Assembly (NCBI GenBank): GCA_947623585.1 | Contig: CANQHA010000001.1 | Coordinates: forward strand, 277,491-341,490 | Source: an uncultured Clostridia bacterium | Lineage (GTDB): Bacteria > Bacillota > Clostridia > Oscillospirales > Ruminococcaceae | Reading direction: 5' to 3' | Length of the DNA stretch: 64,000 nt | Part shown: piece by piece, positions 8,203-16,239 of the stretch | Position numbering within the stretch: the first letter of the stretch is position 1 | Layout of the letters: the number at the start of each line of letters is the position of its first letter | Translations under genes and position numbers: made by a program | The notes under the pieces: generated by a model | Databases searched by the model: none | Told to the model about the DNA's origin: nothing | Seen by the model: the letters and a program-made list of their open reading frames with translations, nothing else

Positions 8203-8426
8203 ATGAACGAAAACAATTTAGAACACGAAAAGATGTTACCTATCATTGAACACGACGGAAGACGGTTTATGTGCTTGCCGAATCGAACCGAAATGACGTT
8301 CCCCGACGGCACGGTTTATCGGTCAGCAGCACTTTTGTTGGCAAAACAGAAATGGGAGATATGCTCGACGCAATCAAAGTTGAAAAACTCTCAAAGCCTT
8401 GTAATATACCCCTTAATATGCTATAA
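8203..8426 (+). pseudogene. Small transposon-associated protein (TnpW-like), frameshifted
   Basis: A strong AGGAGG precedes the ATG. The first 40 codons (MNENNLEHEKMLPIIEHD...) read as protein, but the same frame then runs into unlikely sequence to 8529. Shifting frame at about 8322 continues smoothly as VSSTFVGKTEMGDMLDAI and ends at a TAA at 8424-8426, as if one base were lost. The rejoined 75-residue product (TVYRVSSTF...EMGDMLDAI) resembles in layout the small TnpW-type proteins carried by clostridial mobile elements (TY.V...FS...ETMEDKI). The frameshift is read directly; the family call is tentative. Recombinase relics 0.5 kb downstream support a mobile origin. Confidence 0.45.
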
Positions 8427-8482
8427 TTTCAATAGCCAAAATTCAAAACACAACATAGGAAACTGTTTATGGAGGGCACATT

Positions 8483-8848
8483 ATGATAAATCATTTTTGG
8501 CTGGCGGTTTTAAATCAGGACAGGGATAGCATCAAGCAATTTTTTCAGGATGACGCATATGTGAACTGGCACTGCACAAACGAGCGTTTCACCGTTGACG
8601 AGTTCATACGCGCAAATTGTGAATATCCCGGCAAATGGAATGGTGAGATCGAACGCGTTGAAACCGTTGGCGACGTCACAATTACGGTAGTGCGTGTATA
8701 CTCAAAGGACGGTTCGGCCTCTTTTCATGCTATTTCTTTTATTCGCATACAAGATGATAAAATCGCATCTGTAGATGAGTATTGGGCTGACGATGGCGCT
8801 CCTCCGCAGTGGCGACAGAAAATGAAAATAGGCAGACCTATTAAGTAA
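8483..8848 (+). CDS. NTF2-like / SnoaL-like small protein
   Basis: 121 aa with the cone-fold pattern of NTF2/SnoaL-like proteins: an N-terminal helix (HFWLAVLNQDRDSIKQFF), a strand with DDAYVNWHCTN, then FTVDEFIRANCEYPGKW and C-terminal strands ending FIRIQDDKIASVDEYWADDG. Close relatives are small enzymes or ligand-binding proteins; no catalytic assignment can be made. GGAGGG lies 9 nt before the ATG. Only 20 nt after its stop the recombinase relic begins, so the gene sits on or beside the mobile remnant. Confidence 0.7.
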   Translation: MINHFWLAVLNQDRDSIKQFFQDDAYVNWHCTNERFTVDEFIRANCEYPGKWNGEIERVETVGDVTITVVRVYSKDGSASFHAISFIRIQDDKIASVDEYWADDGAPPQWRQKMKIGRPIK

Positions 8849-8868
8849 TTTGTCAAACCGAGAAATAG

Positions 8869-9774
8869 GCTATCAAGTCGATTCTCCGTAACGAAGTGTA
8901 CCTCGGTCACATGGTGCAAAACAAGACCGGTACGGTGTCCTACAAGAACCATAAGCAAATCACCAAACCTCAAAGCGAGTGGATTAAGGTTGAGAACACC
9001 CATGAGCCGCTGATTTCACAAGACGTCTGGGACGCGGTTCAACGAATGGACAACCACCCCGGGCGAGGAAGAGCCGGCAAAAGCGGGATGATTGCCTTGT
9101 TTGGCGGGGTCTTGAGGTGTATGGACTGCGGCTCGTCGCTGCGATATATGCGCGATTACCGCAAAACGACATCGGGAAAAGAGCCGGAGTTTAAGTCGTA
9201 TGTATGTAACCGCTACGCTATCGGCGGGAAAGATGCTTGTTCGACGCACTACATAAATCAAAAGTCACTAATCGCTGTTGTGCTTACTGACATTCGCAGT
9301 AAAGCAATCCTCGCGCAGAGAAATCGTGAAGCATTAAAAGAGCGGATTCTCGCCATGAAAAAGACCTCGAACGAGGAAAAGACGAGCTTGCTTAAAACCG
9401 AGTTGACAGCGATTGAAAAGCGTCTTGTTGAACTTGAAAAGCTGATTCAAGCAGCTTATGAGGATAAGGTCATGGGGCGCATACCCGAAAGCGTTTGCAT
9501 TAACTTGCTTAACAAGTATGAAGCCGAACGTGCAGAAAAGTTGGAGCATAAAAAGGAATTTTCTGCAAAATTGGCGGCAAGTGAGGAAAGCGAGAAATCT
9601 GTCGATAACTGGCTCAATATGATTCAAGACTATGCCCAGCTCGAAGAGCTCGACCGCGCGACCATTGTTCGGCTTATCCAGAAAATTGAGATTGGCGAGA
9701 AGCGTGAAGTCGATGGACACATCGAGCGCGACATCAATATCTACTACAATTTCGTGGGTTTCGTCGAATTATAG
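8869..9774 (+). pseudogene. Large serine recombinase, N-terminally truncated remnant A
   Basis: The frame opens after a TAG at 8866-8868 and starts inside the protein with ILRNEVYLGHMVQ, a hallmark of the recombinase domain. It continues through a zinc ribbon (CMDCGSSLRY ... CNRYAIGGKDAC), a long coiled coil (about residues 165-260) and a normal C-terminus ending FVGFVEL. The resolvase catalytic domain with its Ser, and the first part of the recombinase domain, are missing. The track start at 8896 is a GTG inside this motif, not a real start. It cannot recombine DNA alone. The NTF2-like gene abuts where the missing part should be. Confidence 0.8.
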
Positions 9775-11025
9775 GCGGTCATTCTTTATGAAAGGTTGAC
9801 TAACGAGTTTTTTGCTAAGGACACCAGTCGCAAGGTAAAGGTAGCATTGCACGCGAAATTCGCAGCAGGCGAAAGAACCTTTACAACCGCGCCTTTGGGT
9901 TATATGCGTCACCCAGAGAACAAGAACAAGCTCGCTATCGACCCCGACACCGCTTGGATAATCGAGAAGATTTTCAATCTTGCGGTACATGGTTCAGGCG
10001 CAGGGAAAATTACGAAGATTTTGATTCAAGAGACAATACCAACTGTGGGTTAAATCAACTACAAAAAGTACGGTCAATTTGCCAAAATCTATGAGAACGC
10101 TCCTGCCGAAAAAGCCTATGCATGGAATATCAGAGCCGTCAGCGACATTCTGAAAGATGAAACGTACATAGGCAATTCCGTTCACGGAAAGCAGACAAAT
10201 GTTTCTTATAAGAATAAGAAGTCGATTCACCGTCCAGAAAGTGAGTGGTTCCGTGTTGAGAATACGCATGAACCGATCATTTCAAAAGACATTTTCAATC
10301 AGGTTCAAAAGCAGATTGCGAGCCGCAGGAGACCCATGAAATCTGGCAAAACACAGGTATTTGCAGGACTCGTAAAGTGTGCTGATTGTGGTTGGTCGTT
10401 AAGTTATGCTGAACGAGCATACAAGACCTGCACGACGGGATTTTTCAATTGCTGTCAATTTCGGAAACTTGGCAAAGTCGGGGGAAGATGTTCGGCTCAT
10501 TATATCAGATATGATACGCTTTACACTTACGTTTTAGCAAGGCTGCAGGACTGGATTTATCAGGCACATACAGATGAGAAAGAGTTACTCTATAAGTTGC
10601 TCAACTCAAGCGATAAAGAGGTAGCAAAAGCTCATAAGAAACAGTCCGCCGAACTCGCCAAGTCGGAGAAACGCAAGGCAGAAGTGGACAGAATGTTCAC
10701 GAAAATGTATGAGGACTGGACATCTGGGCGTATTACTGAGTACAACTTTAAAATGCTGTCACAGAAGTATCAGGCAGAACAGCAAGAATTGGTTGAAAAG
10801 ATTGATAAACTCAAAACGGAGCTTGCATCTGAAAAGCAAACAACCGCCGACGCTGAGAAGTGGATTGCCCTAATCAAGCAGTATTCCAACCCCACGGAAC
10901 TGACTGCCGAAATGCTCAACACGCTGATTGAAAAGATAGTCGTACACGAAGCTGTCAAAGATTCTGACGGCACCAGAACCCAAGAAATTGAAATATTTTA
11001 CCGATTCGTAGGCAAAATTGATTAA
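9775..11025 (+). pseudogene. Large serine recombinase remnant B (catalytic domain lost, in-frame stop)
   Basis: Directly after the TAG of remnant A, and in the same frame, the sequence reads AVILYERL, the usual first strand of a large serine recombinase, but then jumps to TNEFFAKDTSRK, which normally follows the catalytic domain. About 130-150 residues, including the catalytic Ser, are absent. The frame meets TAA at 10051-10053 (PTVG-stop-INYKKYG), then continues through the recombinase domain (ILKDETYIGNSVHGKQ), zinc ribbon (CADCGWSLSY ... C), coiled coil and a normal C-terminus ending FYRFVGKID. The track splits it into 9796-10053 and 10336-11025. It has two lesions, so it is not functional. 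Confidence 0.8.
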
Positions 11026-11137
11026 AACACATGCGCACGTCTTTAAGTTTGTTAAACGGGGGATTCTAAACCTTTTGAAAAGGGTTTGCCAGAAAACTTA
11101 CCGCTCGGCTTGAAAGCAACGCGATGTGCGATACTGC

Positions 11138-11166
11138 TTGCATTTTTTCGAGCGGTATGCTATAAT
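11138..11166 (+). promoter_or_regulatory. Sigma-A promoter of the cysteine desulfurase operon
   Basis: TTGCAT, a 17-nt spacer and a perfect TATAAT (11161-11166), about 70 nt before the ATG at 11235. This is the only good promoter seen for the plus-strand block that follows. Confidence 0.75.
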
Positions 11167-11234
11167 TATAATGTATTATTTTGCGCGCGGGCAATTTTTT
11201 AGGCCCCTGACGCGTATTATCTTCAGGAGAGTAT

Positions 11235-12374
11235 ATGATATATCTTGACAATGCCGCGACTACCCCGCCCTGCCGCGAGGCGATCGACGCCTCGGTTTTT
11301 GCGATGAACGAGGCTTTCGGAAATCCGTCGAGCCTGCACGGATTGGGGATACAAGCGGAAAAGCTGATCGATTTTTCAAAAGAAGCCCTCGCACGGGCGC
11401 TGGGCGGGGTCTCAAAGGAGATCGTCTTTACTTCGGGAGCGACCGAATCCAATAACCTCGCGATTTTCGGACTTGCGGAAAACTACGGCAGGAGAAAAAA
11501 GCGCGTCGTTACAACGGCGGTCGAGCACCCATCGGTCGCAGAGGCTTTTAAAAAGCTCTCGGCGCTCGGTTATGAGGTCGTCGCCGTTAAGCCCGACCAA
11601 AACGGCGAAATAACCGCAGACGCGCTCGTTTCGGCGGTGGATAAAAATACCTGCCTTGTGAGCGCCATGTACGTCAACAACGAAACAGGTTATATTCTGC
11701 CGGTCGAAAGCGCTTTTTCACGCATAAAAAAGCAGTACCCCGACTGCATGACCCACTGCGACTTCGTTCAGGGGTTCCTTAAACTGCCGGTAAAGGTCAA
11801 AAGCCTCTGTGCGGACGCGGTTTCGGTGAGCGGGCATAAGGTCCATGCTCCGAAAGGAGTGGGCGCTCTTTGGATTAAATCCGGCGTGAGGGTCGCGCCT
11901 GCTACTTTCGGGGGCGGGCAGCAAAACGGTCTGCGCTCGGGCACTGAGGCCGTGCCCGCTATCTATGCCTTCGGAAAGGCGGTCGAAGCATTTTCGGGAA
12001 ACATCGCGCAGCGCCTTGAGCGTGCCGCTCTCGTTAAAAAATATGCCGTCGAAAGGCTCTCTGAGGCGGGGCTCGTCATAAATTCAAAGGAGAACGCAAG
12101 CCCTTACATCATCAGCGCCGCCCTCGTCGGCATAAAAAGCGAGACGCTGCTGCATTTTCTTGAAGCCGAAAAAATCTATGTTTCAAGCGGCTCGGCCTGC
12201 TCGAAGGGCAAAAAAAGCGCCGTGCTTACGGCTTTCGGGCTTGCGGACGCCGTCGCCGACTCGACGGTAAGGATAAGCCTCGGATTCGATACCGAAAAAA
12301 ACGATATAGATTCTCTTGCCGAAGCGCTTGAACGCGCCTCGAAAAGCCTTGTGAAATCTGACAGAGGAAGATAA
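11235..12374 (+). CDS. Cysteine desulfurase (class V aminotransferase, NifS/IscS family)
   Basis: A 379-aa PLP enzyme that takes sulfur from cysteine and leaves alanine. YLDNAATT at 3-10 is the family N-terminus, the PLP lysine is K202 in SVSGHKVHAPKG, and the persulfide cysteine is C322 in SSGSACSKGKK. The usual HVDAVQ reads HCDFVQ at 174-179. The next gene, 2 nt away, is thiI, as in the Bacillus NifZ-ThiI pair, so the most likely job is supplying sulfur for 4-thiouridine in tRNA (and possibly thiamine). AGGAG precedes the start; it leads the long plus-strand block. Confidence 0.92.
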   Translation: MIYLDNAATTPPCREAIDASVFAMNEAFGNPSSLHGLGIQAEKLIDFSKEALARALGGVSKEIVFTSGATESNNLAIFGLAENYGRRKKRVVTTAVEHPSVAEAFKKLSALGYEVVAVKPDQNGEITADALVSAVDKNTCLVSAMYVNNETGYILPVESAFSRIKKQYPDCMTHCDFVQGFLKLPVKVKSLCADAVSVSGHKVHAPKGVGALWIKSGVRVAPATFGGGQQNGLRSGTEAVPAIYAFGKAVEAFSGNIAQRLERAALVKKYAVERLSEAGLVINSKENASPYIISAALVGIKSETLLHFLEAEKIYVSSGSACSKGKKSAVLTAFGLADAVADSTVRISLGFDTEKNDIDSLAEALERASKSLVKSDRGR

Positions 12375-12376
12375 AA

Positions 12377-13552
12377 ATGAAAGAACTTATACTTTGCAAA
12401 TACGGCGAGATAGTCCTTAAAGGGCTGAACCGCGGCGGCTTTGAAAACGAGCTGATGAAAAACGTCCGCAGAAGAATAAAGCCGCTCGGAAAATTTAACC
12501 TGCGCTCGGGGCAGTCAACGCTTTATATCGAACCACTCGAGGACGGGATCGACATGGACGAAGTCTTTGAGCGCGCCTCAAAGGTCTACGGCATAACAAA
12601 GCTGTGCCGCGCCATCGGCACGGAAAAAAATCTCGACGCTATCTTTGAAGTCGTCTGCGAAAGGTTCGGCGAAGCGCTTGAAAACGCTCGCAGCTTCAAG
12701 GTCGCGGCAAAGCGCTCGGACAAAAACTTTTATCTCACCTCGCCCGAGCTCTCGGCTCAGCTTGGCGGAATGATACTCTCGAAATTTCATCATCTTAAGG
12801 TCGATCTCTTCGAGCCTGAGGTCACCGTCGTCTGCGAGATTCGCGACGAGGGCGCTTTTGTTCACGATATCGCCGTTGACGGCGCGGGGGGTATCCCCGT
12901 CGGGACTTCGGGGAACGGACTTCTGCTTTTGTCGGGAGGAATAGATTCGCCGGTCGCGGGGTGCATGATGGCAAAGCGCGGAGTCATCGTCTCGGCGGTG
13001 CATTTCGAGGCTCCGCCTTACACCTCCGAGCGGGCGCTTATGAAGGTCGAGAGGCTCGCGGAAAAAATGTCGGAATTCTGCGGCAGGATAACCTTTTACA
13101 CCGTTCCGTTCACGAAAATCCAAGAGGAAATAAGAAACAACTGCCCCGAGGAATACTTCACCCTTATAATGAGGCGGCAGATGATGAGAATTGCGCAGCG
13201 CCTTGCCGAGAAAAACGGACTTCAGGCGCTTATCACCGGCGAAAGCCTCGGGCAGGTGGCCTCGCAGACCATGGCCGCTATGGTCACCACCGACGCCGTC
13301 TGCGAGATACCGGTCTTTCGCCCCTGCATAGGGCTTGACAAAAAAGAGATAATCGACATTTCATATAAGCTCGGGACCTTCGACATCTCGATAGAACCCT
13401 ATGAGGACTGCTGCACGGTGTTCACGCCGCGTCACCCGAAGACAAAGCCTCAGCTTAAAGACGTTGAGGAAGCGGAAGCGATGTTTGACTTTGAGCCGCT
13501 TATTTCGGAGGCGGTCGAGAACACAAGGGTCAAAAACATAAAGTCTTATTGA
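12377..13552 (+). CDS. thiI: tRNA 4-thiouridine synthase ThiI
   Basis: 391 aa. An N-terminal ferredoxin-like and THUMP region (about 1-165) binds tRNA, and the ATP pyrophosphatase part begins with the PP-loop LSGGIDSPVAG at 185-195. There is no C-terminal rhodanese domain, as in Bacillus ThiI, so the persulfide must come straight from the neighbouring desulfurase. It installs 4-thiouridine at position 8 of tRNAs. CTCVFTPRHP-like sequence near 355 (DCCTVFTPRHP) is a family signature. It follows the desulfurase by 2 nt. Confidence 0.93.
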   Translation: MKELILCKYGEIVLKGLNRGGFENELMKNVRRRIKPLGKFNLRSGQSTLYIEPLEDGIDMDEVFERASKVYGITKLCRAIGTEKNLDAIFEVVCERFGEALENARSFKVAAKRSDKNFYLTSPELSAQLGGMILSKFHHLKVDLFEPEVTVVCEIRDEGAFVHDIAVDGAGGIPVGTSGNGLLLLSGGIDSPVAGCMMAKRGVIVSAVHFEAPPYTSERALMKVERLAEKMSEFCGRITFYTVPFTKIQEEIRNNCPEEYFTLIMRRQMMRIAQRLAEKNGLQALITGESLGQVASQTMAAMVTTDAVCEIPVFRPCIGLDKKEIIDISYKLGTFDISIEPYEDCCTVFTPRHPKTKPQLKDVEEAEAMFDFEPLISEAVENTRVKNIKSY

Positions 13553-13567
13553 ACGGAGCTGATTTTT

Positions 13568-14116
13568 TTGAGCGCGTTAAGAGACGGCGCGATTTCCCTC
13601 GAAATCAACAATATACGCGAATATATTGACAGAACGGCACGAAATGTGGTACAATATATGATTGACGAGCGTTTAACCGTTTCTACTGCCGAAAGCTGCA
13701 CCGGCGGCATAATCGGCGCCGCTCTGACTTCGGTTCCGGGCGCGTCAAAAATCTACGGCTGCGGCGTTATATCTTATTCAGAAAAAATCAAGGAAAAGCT
13801 CCTTGAAGTGCCGCATAAGACCATCGAGGTCAAGGGAGTTGTGAGCGCCGAGACAGCGATAAGCATGGCCGAGGGCGTTATGAAGCTCTCGGGGAGCGAC
13901 GTTTCTGTCGCCGTGACAGGACTTGCCGGCCCCGCCTCGGACGAAGACGGACTTCCGGTCGGCACGGTGTATATCGCAGTGATATATAAAGACATTAAAT
14001 TTGCAGAAAATCTCAGACTTTACGAGCTTGGAAACTTTGACCGCGAAACAAACCGGCTTCTTTCGGCGGCGTTTGCTCTTGAAAAAACATTCGAGATAAT
14101 CAAACGGCGCCGATGA
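13568..14116 (+). CDS. CinA C-terminal domain protein (nicotinamide-nucleotide amidase type)
   Basis: 182 aa containing only the PncC/CinA C-terminal fold: STAESCTGGIIGAALTSVPG (about 39-58) with the catalytic Ser/Lys-type motif, YGCGVISYSEKIKEKLL, and AVTGLAGPASDEDGLPVGTVYIA. The family hydrolyses nicotinamide mononucleotide to nicotinate mononucleotide and NH3. The N-terminal molybdopterin-like domain of full CinA is absent. The start is a TTG preceded by GGAG 7-8 nt upstream; an internal ATG at MIDERLTV is an alternative. It lies between thiI and the sortases in the same run of genes. Confidence 0.8.
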   Translation: MSALRDGAISLEINNIREYIDRTARNVVQYMIDERLTVSTAESCTGGIIGAALTSVPGASKIYGCGVISYSEKIKEKLLEVPHKTIEVKGVVSAETAISMAEGVMKLSGSDVSVAVTGLAGPASDEDGLPVGTVYIAVIYKDIKFAENLRLYELGNFDRETNRLLSAAFALEKTFEIIKRRR

Positions 14117-14133
14117 TATGAAAGGAAGATCGT

Positions 14134-15267
14134 ATGTCAATGCTTAACGAGGCCCAAAGAGGCTCTCTTTCGGACGGAAGAGACCGCTCGCTTAAGGGCA
14201 GGATCAAGGAGCTTATTCCTTGGAAGGGCGACGAGCCGAAAGAGATAATAAGAAAAATCGTCTTTCTGGCCGCCACCGCCGCTTTGATATATTGGTGCTA
14301 TACCGCATATATCTATTTCTTCGGCTCGAAAACGATGATAAAGGATCAGCAGCACCTTTCCGACCTCTTTGAAACGCCCCCCGCCGTGACCGATTCGACC
14401 GGCGTTACCGAGCCGAACCCCACCGTTACCGAGCCTGTCGGCGAGCAGGGCGGCGAGCAGACCGCTCCCCCGTCGAAATACCCCGCGGGAATGCTCTCAA
14501 GGTTTGAAAGCCTTTACGATATCAACCCTGATATCGTCGGCTGGATAAAAATAGACGGACTTTACGTTGATGACAAAGCGCCGGAAGACGAGCTGACCCT
14601 TGCGGTCAATTACCCGGTTCTTCAAAGCGACGATAACGACTATTACCTCGCCCACGATTTCTATGGCAGCACAAAGGATTACGGCTCGATCTATGCCGAC
14701 TATCGCGCTGACCTCAGCGCCGATTCTCGCTCGGACAACGTGACCCTCTACGGTCACGATATGGCGACCGGATATTACTTTGCAAGGCTTCACAAATATA
14801 ACGACAGAAGCGACGCCGAATTCGTCTCGGAGCACAGAGTTATCGACTTCTACTCGCTTTTCAGCGAGGACAGATATATCATCTTCGCCTGCTTCCTCAC
14901 CGGAATTTATGAGGACGACGACAATCAGCCGCTGTTCAGATATCACTCGACGGTTGACTTTGACGACATCGCCGATTTCGATTATTGGTATAAAAACGTG
15001 ATGTACCGGAACTACTATATCACCGACATCGACTGCAATATGGACGACGAATATCTCACCCTCTCGACCTGCTCGTATGAAATAAGCGATTCGAGGTTCG
15101 TCGTCGTTGCGAGAAAGCTGCGCGAGGGCGAGGATCCGAGCGTTTATACTTACAGCTCGAACCCGAAAAAACATCTGCCGAAAAAATTCCTCGAAGTCTT
15201 TAACCCGGGCGCCATCACCGACGACGGCGGCCCCGATTACGAATACTATATCCCCGAAGAATCATAA
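14134..15267 (+). CDS. Class B sortase, membrane-anchored
   Basis: 377 aa. A basic N-terminal 40 residues is followed by a transmembrane anchor (about 42-63), a Thr/Pro/Glu-rich linker (about 80-115) and a sortase B domain. The catalytic triad is visible: H208 in LYGHDMATG, C313 in LSTCSYE and R321 in SRFVVVARK. Sortases cut a C-terminal sorting motif on exported proteins and join them to peptidoglycan or to each other. No NPQTN- or LPXTG-bearing substrate is encoded in this window. GAAAGGAAG precedes two closely spaced ATGs; the first is used here. A second sortase follows 26 nt later. Confidence 0.88.
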   Translation: MSMLNEAQRGSLSDGRDRSLKGRIKELIPWKGDEPKEIIRKIVFLAATAALIYWCYTAYIYFFGSKTMIKDQQHLSDLFETPPAVTDSTGVTEPNPTVTEPVGEQGGEQTAPPSKYPAGMLSRFESLYDINPDIVGWIKIDGLYVDDKAPEDELTLAVNYPVLQSDDNDYYLAHDFYGSTKDYGSIYADYRADLSADSRSDNVTLYGHDMATGYYFARLHKYNDRSDAEFVSEHRVIDFYSLFSEDRYIIFACFLTGIYEDDDNQPLFRYHSTVDFDDIADFDYWYKNVMYRNYYITDIDCNMDDEYLTLSTCSYEISDSRFVVVARKLREGEDPSVYTYSSNPKKHLPKKFLEVFNPGAITDDGGPDYEYYIPEES

Positions 15268-15293
15268 ACATATATAAAGAAAGGACCGTATAA

Positions 15294-16190
15294 ATGGAAA
15301 CACTCAGGAATAATCTGTTAAAAACGGCCGCGCTTATCGCGGCGGCGGTCATGGCGGCGGCATCGCTTTCGGGCTGCGGAAAAAATATCGACCAAAAGCC
15401 CGACGCGACCGAGCCGACCGAGCCCACCTCCTCGCCGATAACCACCCTCACCGAGCCCACCACCGAGGCGACGACTACTACCGAGCCCCCGCCGGTCGAG
15501 CCCGACCCGCTTGACAAATATCTTGAGTATTACGAGCAAAACGACGATTTCGTCGGCTGGCTCTCTATTCCCGGCATCACCCATTCAAACGGCGAGCTTT
15601 ATATCGACTACCCCGTTGTTCAGTGCGACGACAACAGCTTCTATATCGACCACGACTTCGACAAAGACAAGTCGTCGGCCGGCTGGATCTATGCCGACTA
15701 TAAAATTCCGATAACCGGTCTCGACATGGCCGATAACGTCACGCTATACGGTCACAGCATGGCAAACGGCACCTTCTTCCGCAGGCTTCTTGACTATAAA
15801 GACCTCTCGACCGTCAAGGACGCCTACATAATCAACTTCGATACGCGCTGGGAGGAGGCTCAGTACGTCATCGTATCATGCTTCCTCATCGGAATTTATG
15901 ATTGGCAGGACGATCTGCCGCTGTTTGAATACTTCAAGTGCCGCAGATTCGACACCGAGGAAGACTATAACTATTTCTATGACAACATCATGCTGAGAAA
16001 CTATTACACCAGCGACATTGAGTGCGAATACGGCGACCAGTTTTTAACGCTCTCGACCTGCGCATACGACTTTGACGACTCGAGATTCGTTATCGTCGCA
16101 AGAAAGCTCCGCGAGGGCGAAGACCCCTCGGTATATAAGGACAGCTACGCCAAAAATCCCGACAGGCATAAGCCCTCGATAGTCGGCTGA
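15294..16190 (+). CDS. Class B sortase with lipoprotein signal peptide
   Basis: 298 aa. The N-terminus is a lipoprotein signal peptide: METLRNNLLK, a hydrophobic core of about 14 residues and the lipobox SLSGC with C28. A Thr/Glu/Pro-rich linker (about 36-70) leads to a sortase B domain with H154 (LYGHSMANG), C256 (LSTCAYD) and R264 (SRFVIVARK). It is closely related to the preceding sortase, so the pair probably arose by duplication. Anchoring a sortase by lipid rather than by a transmembrane helix is unusual. Lgt, which would lipidate it, is encoded at 26107-27300. Confidence 0.88.
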   Translation: METLRNNLLKTAALIAAAVMAAASLSGCGKNIDQKPDATEPTEPTSSPITTLTEPTTEATTTTEPPPVEPDPLDKYLEYYEQNDDFVGWLSIPGITHSNGELYIDYPVVQCDDNSFYIDHDFDKDKSSAGWIYADYKIPITGLDMADNVTLYGHSMANGTFFRRLLDYKDLSTVKDAYIINFDTRWEEAQYVIVSCFLIGIYDWQDDLPLFEYFKCRRFDTEEDYNYFYDNIMLRNYYTSDIECEYGDQFLTLSTCAYDFDDSRFVIVARKLREGEDPSVYKDSYAKNPDRHKPSIVG

Positions 16191-16239
16191 TTAAATTGGA
16201 AATATCAGGCAATAATTCTGACAGAAAGGACGTGACACA

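Noticed and set aside
14497-15174. Minus-strand ORF of 225 aa opposite the first sortase
   Set aside because: Val/Ile-rich antisense shadow; the sortase triad on the plus strand is clear.
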